64,000 bases of DNA from Bacteroidales bacterium UBA7009 (GTDB lineage Bacteria > Bacteroidota > Bacteroidia > Bacteroidales > Paludibacteraceae), in the NCBI GenBank assembly GCA_002449665.1, contig DJXH01000027.1, positions 1 to 64,000 of the forward strand. Reading direction: 5' to 3'. Shown one piece after another: positions 55,080 to 63,359 of the stretch (positions within the stretch are counted from its first letter, which is position 1; every line of letters begins with the position of its first letter). Both the position numbers and the translations under genes were made by a program. Below the pieces are notes generated by a model. It was not told where the DNA came from, made no database searches, and saw only the letters and a list, made by a program, of their open reading frames with translations.

Positions 55080-56447
55080 ATGGTAGAAAAACTCCAACAG
55101 ACCCTTCGCGACTCCGCCGCAGCGCGTTGGACAGTGCTAATCCTCGTGGCATCGATGATGTTCTTTGCCTATATGTTCGTAGATATGCTTTCGCCCTTGG
55201 CTTCACTCCTGCAGGAGACGTATGGCTGGGATCAAGGCGACTTTGGTACCTATGCCGCTGGTGAGTATCTCATCAACGTGTTCGGTTTCCTCATCATCGC
55301 CGGTATTATCCTCGACAAGATGGGTGTGCGTTTTACCGGACTGCTCTCCGCTTCGCTTATGGTGTTAGGCGCAGGTATTAAACTGTTCGCTCTTATGTGG
55401 CCCGAAGCTAATACCGTAGGCTGGCTCAACTCGTGGTGGACAGAGATGCCGGGCAGTGCCAAACTCGCTATGTTCGGATTTATGATATTCGGAATGGGCT
55501 GCGAGATGGCAGGTACTACCGTAAGTAAGATTCTCGCCAAGTGGTTCAAAGGCAAAGAGATGGCTCTCGCTATGGGCTTGGAGATGGCTATCGCACGTGT
55601 CGGCGTATTCGCCGCTATGTGGCTCTCGCCCAAGATTTCCGATTATTTTGCCGTGGACGGTGTCGCTTCCGTCTCCGCTCCGATGATTTTTGCTGGCGCA
55701 CTGCTCGTTATCGGTCTGCTCAACTTCTTTGTCTTCACCATAATGGACACCAAGTTTGACAAACAACTTGTTGCTATCGGTGAGAAATCTGAAGAAGGCG
55801 GCGAAGACGAATTCAAAATCTCTGACCTTGGTCAGATTTTCCGCTCAAAGATGTTCTGGATTGTGGCTCTGCTCTGCGTGCTTTACTATTCTGCCATCTT
55901 CCCCTTCCAACGTTTTGCTACCAACTTCCTCGAAGAGACATTACATATAACTAATGCAGAGGCTGCCGGTTTGTTCAAGTGGTTCCCCATACTCGCTATG
56001 GTGCTCACTCCGCTGCTCGGCTCATATATTGACAACAAAGGTAAGGGCGCAAGTATGATGCTCCTCGGAGCGGTTATCATGACCTGCTGCCACCTCGTAT
56101 TCGCTTTCGTTCTGCCGGCATACCCGAGTAAGACACTCGCACTTGTAACAATTCTTATTCTCGGTGTCAGCTTCTCCCTCGTACCTGCTTCTATGTGGCC
56201 CAGCGTACCGAAGATAATAGATGAGAAAGTGCTCGGCTCTGCCTACTGCCTTATTTTCTGGGTGCAGAACATAGGTCTGTGTCTCGTACCGCTGCTGATT
56301 GGCAAACTGCGTGTGGCTACCGGCGGCTACCTTGTGCCGATGATAGTATTTGCTTCTTTCGGCGTGATAGCCTTCCTGCTTGCACTCGCACTCAAAGTTG
56401 AGGATAAACGTAAAGGATATGGATTGGAACTTCCTAATAAGAAATAA
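55080..56447 (+). CDS. Major facilitator superfamily transporter
   Basis: 455 residues with about twelve membrane segments (for example WTVLILVASMMFFAYMFVDM, VNVFGFLIIAGIILD-like first helices, LALVTILILGVSFSLVPASM). A loop with charged residues (EKSEEGGEDEFKISD near 230-245) separates two halves of six helices. A conserved DKMGVRF loop after the second helix fits MFS motif A. Substrate not predictable; the position before murF is found in other Bacteroidales. ATG 55080 is used since translation from 55035 adds no membrane segment. The gene end overlaps the murF start by 29 bases. Confidence 0.85.
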   Translation: MVEKLQQTLRDSAAARWTVLILVASMMFFAYMFVDMLSPLASLLQETYGWDQGDFGTYAAGEYLINVFGFLIIAGIILDKMGVRFTGLLSASLMVLGAGIKLFALMWPEANTVGWLNSWWTEMPGSAKLAMFGFMIFGMGCEMAGTTVSKILAKWFKGKEMALAMGLEMAIARVGVFAAMWLSPKISDYFAVDGVASVSAPMIFAGALLVIGLLNFFVFTIMDTKFDKQLVAIGEKSEEGGEDEFKISDLGQIFRSKMFWIVALLCVLYYSAIFPFQRFATNFLEETLHITNAEAAGLFKWFPILAMVLTPLLGSYIDNKGKGASMMLLGAVIMTCCHLVFAFVLPAYPSKTLALVTILILGVSFSLVPASMWPSVPKIIDEKVLGSAYCLIFWVQNIGLCLVPLLIGKLRVATGGYLVPMIVFASFGVIAFLLALALKVEDKRKGYGLELPNKK

Positions 56448-57660
56448 CGATTCACTTTGTGTAACAACCGACAGCCGGAATATAACCTCCGGCTGTGTGT
56501 TTGTTGCGCTCAAAGGCGAACACTTCAACGGCAATGCCTTTGCCGCTCAGGCCATAGAAAAAGGTGCCGCCTACGCCGTTGTGGACGAGGATATACCTGT
56601 TACCTGCTCTCAAAAATGCGAGTATAACGGTCGTATTATCCGCGTAGAGTCGTCTCTTGCTGCTCTTCAAGACCTTGCTCGTGCTTGGCATCGCCACCTT
56701 CAGACACCCGTTATAGCCATTACAGGTACCAACGGCAAGACCACTACCAAAGAACTGCTTGCCGCCGTACTTGCCAAACGCTATAATCTGCTCTATACAC
56801 AAGGCAACTATAACAACTCGCTCGGCGTACCGCTCACTCTGCTCCGGCTCACACGCGAACACGAACTGGCAGTGGTAGAGATGGGTGCAAGCCACCCGGG
56901 GGATATAAAAGAACTGGTGGATATAGCAGAGCCTGCTTATGGACTGATAACCAATGTCGGCAGAGCACACCTGCAAGGCTTCGGTTCCTTTGAAGGCGTT
57001 ATGCGCACTAAAGCCGAACTGTACGATTACATAATAGCACATAGCGGTACCATCTTTATAAACGAAGACAACAATAACCTGAAGACTATGCTGCAAAACG
57101 CTATGGCTTCGCTTGGCGGTGAGCAAAAACCGAAGGTTGTAACTTATCATACCGGCACTATGCCCGAGGGTATGCACCTCGTAGGAAACTACAATGCAGA
57201 GAATGTGAGTGCCGCTCTTTGTGTCGGAAAGTACTTCGGTGTGTTAGACGAAGCGGCTCATAAGGCTGTACTTGATTATGTGCCGTCTAACAACCGCTCG
57301 CAAGCAGTCCGTACCGACCGCAACTCGCTGATAGTGGATGCTTATAACGCCAATCCTACCAGTATGCAGGCGGCGATAAACGCGTTCAAGGGCGATACGT
57401 ATATCCTCGGTGCAATGCGCGAACTTGGTAAATACACTCACCTCGAACATCAGAACATCGTCAATATGCTCGCCGAGAGAAAAGCGGATAAGGTGATTCT
57501 GATAGGCAGCGAGTGGCGTGAGACAACGGCTACGTATGACATATACGACAGCATTGATGACCTTAAAGAAACTGGTCTGCTCGGTTCCCTTAACGGCAGA
57601 CATATATTGATAAAGGGAAGTAACAGTGTACATTTGGATAAAATTATTGACCTGCTGTGA
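56419..57660 (+). CDS. murF: UDP-N-acetylmuramoyl-tripeptide--D-alanyl-D-alanine ligase
   Basis: 413 residues. MurF adds D-Ala-D-Ala to the peptidoglycan precursor with ATP, in the cytoplasm. Motifs: VTTDSRNITSGCVFVALKGE (substrate domain), ITGTNGKTTTKELLAAVL (ATP loop), GNYNNSLGVPLTLLR, EMGASHPGDIKELVDIAEP, VDAYNANPTSMQAAI and LGAMRELG. ATG 56419 fits the family N-terminus and overlaps the transporter end; its preceding AAAGGAT may help initiation. The stop overlaps the next gene (GTGA). Confidence 0.95.
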   Translation: MDWNFLIRNNDSLCVTTDSRNITSGCVFVALKGEHFNGNAFAAQAIEKGAAYAVVDEDIPVTCSQKCEYNGRIIRVESSLAALQDLARAWHRHLQTPVIAITGTNGKTTTKELLAAVLAKRYNLLYTQGNYNNSLGVPLTLLRLTREHELAVVEMGASHPGDIKELVDIAEPAYGLITNVGRAHLQGFGSFEGVMRTKAELYDYIIAHSGTIFINEDNNNLKTMLQNAMASLGGEQKPKVVTYHTGTMPEGMHLVGNYNAENVSAALCVGKYFGVLDEAAHKAVLDYVPSNNRSQAVRTDRNSLIVDAYNANPTSMQAAINAFKGDTYILGAMRELGKYTHLEHQNIVNMLAERKADKVILIGSEWRETTATYDIYDSIDDLKETGLLGSLNGRHILIKGSNSVHLDKIIDLL

Positions 57661-58529
57661 ATAAGAAATTAGTTTGGGGCGGTGCTGCGGCTGCCGTCGT
57701 GGTAATTATCGTTTTAGTAGTACTCTATTTCCGCCAGCAGTCTGCCATGCAGGAGATGGTGGACGTGTTGCAGTTTGAGAAAGAGCAACTTGCCGATGAG
57801 TATGAAGACCTGTCAATTCAGTTTGACGGCTATCAGCAACTTGACATCAAGAACGACTCGCTCCAAGAGCAACTTGCCATTGAGCAGCAGCGCGTTCACG
57901 ACCTGCTCGAAGAACTGCGTATCACCAAAGTAACCAATGCGCGCCGTATAGCAGAACTTAAAAAAGAACTTGCTACCGTGCGTTCGGTTATGGTGGGGTA
58001 TGTGCGGCAGATAGACTCACTTAATCGCACCAACGAGCGGCTCGAAAGAGAGAATATGACCTACCGCCGTGAGAATCAGACTATTCAGCAGCAGAACAAC
58101 GAACTGCAACAGCAGAATGACCAACTGACCGAGACCGTTACTCGCGCCTCACGCCTTGAGATTGTCGGCTTCCAAGCCACTATGCTCAACAAGCGAGACA
58201 AGAAAACCAAGCAGTTCTCACACATCCAGAAAATGCAGTTCGACTATACCCTTGGCAAGAACATTACCTGCGAGCGCGGAATGAAATATATCTATATGCG
58301 CCTTACACGCCCTGACGGAGAAGTGATGCTCAAAGCCGACAGCAGGCAGTTTGATTTTGAGAACTCTGTCCTTGATGCTTCTGTATGGCAAGAGATTGAG
58401 TATCAGGGCGAAGAGATAGCGGGCGTGATGTATTGGAAAGTGGAAGAAATCTTGCAAAAAGGCACTTATACCGCCGATTTCTTTGCCGATGCACAACACA
58501 TAGGCTCTTGTCAGTTTACTCTTAAATGA
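57657..58529 (+). CDS. Membrane-anchored coiled-coil protein, function unknown
   Basis: 290 residues. One N-terminal membrane segment (GGAAAAVVVIIVLVVLYF), a long coiled coil about 30-165 (rich in Gln/Glu; ENQTIQQQNNELQQQNDQL), then a beta-rich C-terminal domain (LEIVGFQATMLNKRDKKTKQ, FDYTLGKNITCERGMKYIYM, YTADFFADAQHIGSCQFTLK) likely in the periplasm. I recall a similar coiled-coil family in Bacteroidales but know no function. GTG start overlapping the murF stop, so expression is coupled to murF. Confidence 0.75.
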   Translation: MNKKLVWGGAAAAVVVIIVLVVLYFRQQSAMQEMVDVLQFEKEQLADEYEDLSIQFDGYQQLDIKNDSLQEQLAIEQQRVHDLLEELRITKVTNARRIAELKKELATVRSVMVGYVRQIDSLNRTNERLERENMTYRRENQTIQQQNNELQQQNDQLTETVTRASRLEIVGFQATMLNKRDKKTKQFSHIQKMQFDYTLGKNITCERGMKYIYMRLTRPDGEVMLKADSRQFDFENSVLDASVWQEIEYQGEEIAGVMYWKVEEILQKGTYTADFFADAQHIGSCQFTLK

Positions 58530-58548
58530 CGATATAGGCTTGGTAGAT

Positions 58549-59847
58549 ATGGAAAAAGCAGTTCTTGTCGGTCTTATAACACCTCAGCAGAGCGAAGAGC
58601 GTACAAGCGAATATCTTGACGAACTCGCTTTCCTTGCCGATACACGTGATATACAGCCTGTCAAAAGGTTCGTTCAACGTCTTTCTTCCCCTGATACGAA
58701 TACCTACGTAGGTAGCGGAAAAATAGTTGAGATACGCGAATATATCATATCCCTGCAATGTGATGAGGAAAAGGCGATAGACCTTGTTATCTTCGATGAT
58801 GAACTCTCGCCGCGACAGATTCGCAACATAGAAAAAGACCTTAACTGGCGCGATAATCCTAAAGACCGCCGTGAGATACGTGTAGTGGATCGCACTATGC
58901 TCATTCTTGAGATTTTCCTGCAGCGAGCCAAGACGAGTTATGCCCGCACGCAAGTGGAACTTGCCCACTTGCAGTATATGTTGCCGCGCCTGACACGTAT
59001 GTGGAGCCACCTTGACCGTCAGCGCGGCGGCGGAGTAAACCGCGGTACGGGCGAGACGCAGATAGAAGCCGACAAACGTATTATAGGTCAGCGTATTGCT
59101 TTGCTTAAAGACGAACTGACAAAAATAGACAAGCAGATGGCAACCCAGCGGCAAAATCGCGGGAAGATGGTGCGGGTGGCACTCGTGGGCTATACCAACG
59201 TGGGTAAGTCAACGCTGATGAACCTGCTCTCCAAATCAGATGTCTTTGCCGAGAACAAACTCTTTGCAACGCTCGATACCACGGTCAGAAAAGTTACAAT
59301 AGACAATCTGCCTTTCCTCCTTAGCGACACGGTGGGCTTTATCCGCAAACTGCCTCACCACCTGATTGAGAGTTTTAAGTCCACACTCGACGAGGTGAGA
59401 GAAGCCGACTTACTTGTGCATGTGGTGGACATATCCCACCCGAACTTTGAAGAGCAGTATGAGGTAGTGGAGAAGACCATAAACGAACTGCTTGAGCGTG
59501 AACAAACCTTAAAAGGCAGCGAGCCATGGCAGAAAGGCAGCAAAAACAACAAGACCACAAAGCAAATAAAAGAAATAGAGCGACTTGTGGTGTTCAATAA
59601 GACCGATGCCTTCACCTACACTCCCAAAGACGAGGACGACCTTACACCCATCAAACGAGAGAATATATCGCTCGGAGAGTTGCAAAAGACATGGATGGCA
59701 AAGTTAAGCGATAACTGTATCTTTATCTCCGCCCGTGAGAAAACGAATATAGAGGCTCTGAAAACCCTCTTGTATGATAAAGTAAAGGAGATTCACATTA
59801 AGCGTTATCCTTACAACGACTTCCTCTTCCAAAAATACGAAGAATAA
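58549..59847 (+). CDS. hflX: GTPase HflX
   Basis: 432 residues. Ribosome-associated GTPase that splits stalled or stressed ribosomes. The N-terminal HflX domain has YVGSGKIVEIREYI, FDDELSPRQIRNIE and LDRQRGGGVNRGTGETQIEA; the G domain has VGYTNVGKSTLMNLL (G1), LFATLDTTVR (G2), LLSDTVGFIRKLPHHLIESF (G3) and NKTD (G4). The C-terminal extension has FISAREKTNIEALK. ATG 58549 is preferred over the TTG nine bases earlier. Confidence 0.96.
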   Translation: MEKAVLVGLITPQQSEERTSEYLDELAFLADTRDIQPVKRFVQRLSSPDTNTYVGSGKIVEIREYIISLQCDEEKAIDLVIFDDELSPRQIRNIEKDLNWRDNPKDRREIRVVDRTMLILEIFLQRAKTSYARTQVELAHLQYMLPRLTRMWSHLDRQRGGGVNRGTGETQIEADKRIIGQRIALLKDELTKIDKQMATQRQNRGKMVRVALVGYTNVGKSTLMNLLSKSDVFAENKLFATLDTTVRKVTIDNLPFLLSDTVGFIRKLPHHLIESFKSTLDEVREADLLVHVVDISHPNFEEQYEVVEKTINELLEREQTLKGSEPWQKGSKNNKTTKQIKEIERLVVFNKTDAFTYTPKDEDDLTPIKRENISLGELQKTWMAKLSDNCIFISAREKTNIEALKTLLYDKVKEIHIKRYPYNDFLFQKYEE

Positions 59848-59853
59848 AAAAAT

Positions 59854-59879
59854 ATGGAAACGTCATTCGGCATTTCCAT
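59854..59879. terminator. Weak hairpin between convergent hflX and lipoprotein genes
   Basis: ATGGAAA (59854-59860) pairs with TTTCCAT (59873-59879) over a 12-base loop. Flanking A-rich bases could supply a terminator in one direction. The stem is short, so it is listed with low confidence. Confidence 0.3.
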
Positions 59880-59909
59880 ACACTTCCCATTTGAAGCAGG
59901 TCTGAACGA

Positions 59910-60101
59910 TTACTCTGCTACGGTTTCAGCAGGAGTTTCTTCTGCAGCAACTTCTGGAGTCTCTTCTACTACGGGAGCAGCTTCTTCTACTACTTCAACA
60001 GTAGCAGTTTCTTCTTGAGCCTCAGTGTTGGCAGTTTCAGCCTTCTTGGTGCAACCCATAACGCACATAGCGATGGCTGCAACAAACAGTACTTTCTTCA
60101 T
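59910..60101 (-). CDS. Small acidic Ala/Glu-rich lipoprotein
   Basis: 63 residues. Lipoprotein signal with lipobox VMGC (MKKVLFVAAIAMCVMGCTKK), then about 42 residues made almost only of Ala, Glu, Val, Thr and Pro, probably disordered. Such short acidic lipoproteins are common in Bacteroidota; no function known. The promoter is clear at 60193-60163, and a 6-bp palindrome (CTGACT/AGTCAG, 60140-60154) lies in the leader. Confidence 0.8.
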   Translation of the reverse strand: MKKVLFVAAIAMCVMGCTKKAETANTEAQEETATVEVVEEAAPVVEETPEVAAEETPAETVAE

Positions 60102-60162
60102 AATAATTGTTATTTTGGTTGTTTATTTAAGTGTTGTAACTGACTTTCAGTCAGAAAACGCG

Positions 60163-60210
60163 CAAAATTACGGCGTTTTTTGGATATGTGCAAAAAAAAA
60201 CATACTTTTG
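60163..60210. promoter_or_regulatory. Overlapping divergent promoters (lipoprotein minus, PASTA plus)
   Basis: Minus: TTTG (60194-60191), 20 bases, TAATTTTG (60170-60163). Plus: TTTG (60179-60182), 20 bases, TACTTTTG (60203-60210). The -33s form TTTG-gatatgtg-CAAA, the same geometry as ftcD/pcrA and rnr/glgP. Confidence 0.7.
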
Positions 60211-60261
60211 CGGCAAATTTGATATGTTTTGTATTATAGTCTTTACAAAAGTGTACCTAAT

Positions 60262-61089
60262 ATGAACAAAAAAGAAAAAACCAAGAGCCGTTTTGCCGGT
60301 CTTAAAAGTATATTGTTGCAACTATGTTTGGCTGTGCTTATAGTTGTTCTTTTGTTAGTCGGACTTCGGCTTTGGCTCAATCACGTTACGCAACACGGGG
60401 TGGAGATAGAAGTGCCGCAGATAACGGGTCTCAGTCTTACAGAAGCGCAGATACTACTGTCAAACAGCGGGTTGGAACTCCAAGTAACAGACTCTACCTA
60501 TTCCCACAAAGTGCCTCTCGGTACTATAGTTGAGCAAGATCCGCTTCCGCAAAGTATGGCTAAAGCGGGCAGGGCTGTTTATGTGGTGGTAAATGCTAAG
60601 CAAAGACGTCAGGTTGTTATGCCCGATATGATAGACATCAGTTACCGTCAGGCGGAGCATACCCTGCGCCAATTAGGTTTAGTTGTGTCCGAGGTGCAGT
60701 ATGAGCCTTCTGCCTATCGTGACTTGGTGCTTGATGTGAGAAAGGACGATGTCAGTCTGCCCGCCGGCAGCAAGGTGGAGGAAGGCAGCAGTGTAGTCTT
60801 GGTTGTAGGTATGGGACTCGGGGAGGCTAATGTTACAGTGCCTGACTTGAAAGGCAGAACGCTCATTGAGGCTCGTTCGCAGTTGCTCTCCTGCCGTCTG
60901 ACCATCGGCACTTTTGCCTATGACGTTGAGCCGGAAGAGGGGACGGAGCAGAATTATGTTATATATATGCAGTCCCCTGCAGCGGGTGAGAGCCTGAAGG
61001 AGGGAATGGGCGTGAACGTATGGTTGTCAACAGATTTGGAGAAAGCGGCTACTGCCGATAATGTAAGCAGCGAAGAAGATTTCTTCTGA
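60262..61089 (+). CDS. Membrane-anchored PASTA-domain protein
   Basis: 275 residues. One membrane segment near 18-38 (LCLAVLIVVLLLVGLRLWL), then three PASTA domains (about 50-115, 118-190, 195-262), each with the pattern VPxxxGxxLxEAxxxLxxxxLxxG (for example VEIEVPQITGLSLTEAQ, VVMPDMIDISYRQAE, NVTVPDLKGRTLIEA). PASTA domains bind peptidoglycan stems or beta-lactams in other proteins. No kinase or penicillin-binding part is present. The C-terminus is acidic (NVSSEEDFF). ATG 60262 chosen; the promoter is in the symmetric pair upstream. It converges on the MerR gene with 2 bases between. Confidence 0.88.
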   Translation: MNKKEKTKSRFAGLKSILLQLCLAVLIVVLLLVGLRLWLNHVTQHGVEIEVPQITGLSLTEAQILLSNSGLELQVTDSTYSHKVPLGTIVEQDPLPQSMAKAGRAVYVVVNAKQRRQVVMPDMIDISYRQAEHTLRQLGLVVSEVQYEPSAYRDLVLDVRKDDVSLPAGSKVEEGSSVVLVVGMGLGEANVTVPDLKGRTLIEARSQLLSCRLTIGTFAYDVEPEEGTEQNYVIYMQSPAAGESLKEGMGVNVWLSTDLEKAATADNVSSEEDFF

Positions 61090-61091
61090 TT

Positions 61092-61421
61092 CTATGTGAG
61101 TTGCGACCGTATAGCAAGCAGTTCATCTTTCAGGCGTGTCAGTATTTCAGCCGTTCTTTGCTTTTGGTCTATTTCGCGGGACTTGTTTTTCAGTTCTTTC
61201 TTTATTGTCTCAATGCTCGTTATGTGCATCTCATCTCTCAGGTAACGAATCTGTTTAATGTAGCTAATGTCCTCTTCCGTGTAGTATCTGTTGCCGTGGC
61301 CGTTGCGGTGTGGCACGAGTGCATCAAACTGTGTTTCCCAGTAGCGGAGTGTGGAGGCAGGTATGCCGGTGAGGTCTTGCACCTCCTTTATAGTGTAATA
61401 TATCTTCTTTACTTCGCTCAT
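61092..61421 (-). CDS. MerR-family transcriptional regulator
   Basis: 109 residues. A MerR-type winged helix: YYTIKEVQDLTGIPASTLRY, WETQFDALVPHRNGHGNRYY, TEEDISYIKQIRYL, then a helical tail (KNKSREIDQKQRTAEILTRL). No sensor domain, so it belongs to the short MerR type common in Bacteroidota. It begins 1 base after the lytic transglycosylase stop, so it is the last gene of the parB-side operon. Confidence 0.9.
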   Translation of the reverse strand: MSEVKKIYYTIKEVQDLTGIPASTLRYWETQFDALVPHRNGHGNRYYTEEDISYIKQIRYLRDEMHITSIETIKKELKNKSREIDQKQRTAEILTRLKDELLAIRSQLT

Positions 61422-61422
61422 C

Positions 61423-62697
61423 TTATCCTCCTATGCGCAAAGTTTTTCCGGCTCTGATATTGTCGTTTTTTAGGTTGTTCCATTTGCGCAGTTGCTTTAC
61501 GCTGACGTGAAAGCGTTTGGCTATGCCTCCGAGTGTGTCTCCGTTTTTTATCTTGTAGTAGGTTACTCCGCCTTTTACGTAACTGCCGTTGAGTCCTTGC
61601 TTATGCAGCATATCAATCTCTGCTCGGCGGTTGAGTATGAGTTCTTGTGCGCGGTGAGACATAATGCTGTCCTGCATGTCTATGAATGCTCCCGATTTCT
61701 CTATGGGCAGACATAGTGCATACGCTTTGCTGCCTCCGGGTATGATGTCGTGTGAATACTGTGGGTTGAGGTGCCTGAGTTCGTCAAGAGGAATATCCAT
61801 CACTTCGCTTACTTGCTTGAGGTGCAGTCGCTTGGTGGTCAGTATGGTATCGGAGCGCATTGTGGCAAGAGCCTCTGCCGGACATATACCGTGGTCGTCG
61901 GAGAAATTCATAGCGTATGCTGCGGCTATGAAAAGCGGCAGATACGAGCGAGTCTCTTTTGGCAGATAGGGGTATATGCTCCAAAAATCTCGTTTGCCGG
62001 AGCGGTGAATGGCTTTGTTTACGTTTCCCGGACCGCAGTTGTAAGCGGCTATGGCAAGGTTCCAGTCGCCGAATGTGGCATACAGTTGTTTGAGAAAACG
62101 GCAGGCGGCATCCGTGGCTTTAACGGGATCCATACGCTCGTCCACAAGCGAATTGATTTCAAGTCCGTACAGTTTGCCCGTGGACGGCATAAACTGCCAT
62201 AGTCCTGCCGCTCCCATACGCGACCGCGCATTGGGGTTGAGTGCCGACTCAATGACAGCCATATAACACAGTTCGTATGGCAGGTCGTAGCGGCAGAGCA
62301 TATCGTCAAAGAGGGGAAAATAGTACTCTGCTTTTCTTTTCAGTCCTGCAAGGCGAGATGATGATTTGATGTAGCGGTTGATAAACGCTCCTACTATATT
62401 GTTGTACGGCACCTCTATGACGAAAGGCAGTGATTGCAGACGGGCTTTATATACGGAGTCAGGCATAGTCAGTATGATAGTATCGGAGGTGCAAGGTATG
62501 GTGTCAAGCCACGCCAATGCTTCGTCAAAGAAAATATCTTCAGCTATGGAGTCTTGTCTTGCTTCGGCTGCCGAGTCTATAGGCAGCGCCAATATCGAGT
62601 CGGTAGGGGCAGTGAGGAGTATGGTATCGTTAGTGCCTGCTGCCGCAATTAAGGGAATGCAGGTACATAGAACGAGTAATAGATGGTGTATCTTCAT
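61423..62697 (-). CDS. LysM-containing lytic transglycosylase (MltD-like)
   Basis: 424 residues. Signal peptide to about residue 20 (LVLCTCIPLIAAA). The SLT domain, about 135-280, has YMAVIESALNPNARSRMGAA with the catalytic Glu, GLWQFMPSTGKLYGL, and FGDWNLAIAAYNCGPGNVNK. The C-terminus has a LysM repeat (YYKIKNGDTLGGIAKRFHVS) for peptidoglycan binding. It cleaves glycan strands to 1,6-anhydro ends in the periplasm. It follows the DUF5683 gene by 1 base. Confidence 0.93.
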   Translation of the reverse strand: MKIHHLLLVLCTCIPLIAAAGTNDTILLTAPTDSILALPIDSAAEARQDSIAEDIFFDEALAWLDTIPCTSDTIILTMPDSVYKARLQSLPFVIEVPYNNIVGAFINRYIKSSSRLAGLKRKAEYYFPLFDDMLCRYDLPYELCYMAVIESALNPNARSRMGAAGLWQFMPSTGKLYGLEINSLVDERMDPVKATDAACRFLKQLYATFGDWNLAIAAYNCGPGNVNKAIHRSGKRDFWSIYPYLPKETRSYLPLFIAAAYAMNFSDDHGICPAEALATMRSDTILTTKRLHLKQVSEVMDIPLDELRHLNPQYSHDIIPGGSKAYALCLPIEKSGAFIDMQDSIMSHRAQELILNRRAEIDMLHKQGLNGSYVKGGVTYYKIKNGDTLGGIAKRFHVSVKQLRKWNNLKNDNIRAGKTLRIGG

Positions 62698-62698
62698 T

Positions 62699-63355
62699 TT
62701 AGAAATTGATTGCTACTTTTACTTCAGTTGAGCGTTGCCGCATAAAGTCGTATTCCACTTGCGGTTCTACGTTTATAGTGAGGTCGGGCGAGATGTCAAA
62801 GTCGTAGAGTTGTGCATCTACGTAGGCATCTATGATAGAGAGTACATACACAAGCACGGTCGCTACTATGGATATATCTCTGTATCGTCTGTATGTGTTC
62901 ACTCTCGTTCGCAGAGTAGAAGTGTATTGCGACCGTCCGCCCATGCTCTCTATGGTATATCCGCTTGGCAGTATGGCATTGTATGAGCGAGTAGGGTCGG
63001 TGGAGAGTTCGGTGTCGGTGAGTATGTCCCTGTATGCTTCTTTATAGTCTCTGTATAGTCCGCCGTTCCACGTGATAGCGTATGCGCAGCCCATAAACCC
63101 GCCATAAACGATTGGCAGTTTCCAGTAGCTGCGGTTGTATATCTGTCCCAATCCCGGAACTACCGCTGCCATCCATACTGCTTGAGACGGTATGGGTTTC
63201 CATACTACTACTACGCTGTCTTTGGCAGGTGTGGTGTTGGTGCTTGTGGCGAAAACAGTGTCCACGGTCTGCACCACTACTGTGGTGTCGGGAACCACTA
63301 TTGCCCGAGCGGCAAATGAGGTGAACAAAAATATGGCGATAATCAGTTTTCGCAC
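62699..63355 (-). CDS. DUF5683 family protein
   Basis: 218 residues. Signal peptide or membrane segment at the start (LIIAIFLFTSFAARA), low-complexity Thr/Val stretch, then the family core KPIPSQAVWMAAVVPGLGQI, YNRSYWKLPIVYGGFMGCAY and a second hydrophobic segment (SIVATVLVYVLSIIDAYVDA). Unknown function; usually sits between parB and a lytic transglycosylase in Bacteroidota, as here. Starts 4 bases after the parB stop. Confidence 0.85.
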   Translation of the reverse strand: MRKLIIAIFLFTSFAARAIVVPDTTVVVQTVDTVFATSTNTTPAKDSVVVVWKPIPSQAVWMAAVVPGLGQIYNRSYWKLPIVYGGFMGCAYAITWNGGLYRDYKEAYRDILTDTELSTDPTRSYNAILPSGYTIESMGGRSQYTSTLRTRVNTYRRYRDISIVATVLVYVLSIIDAYVDAQLYDFDISPDLTINVEPQVEYDFMRQRSTEVKVAINF

Positions 63356-63359
63356 GTGG

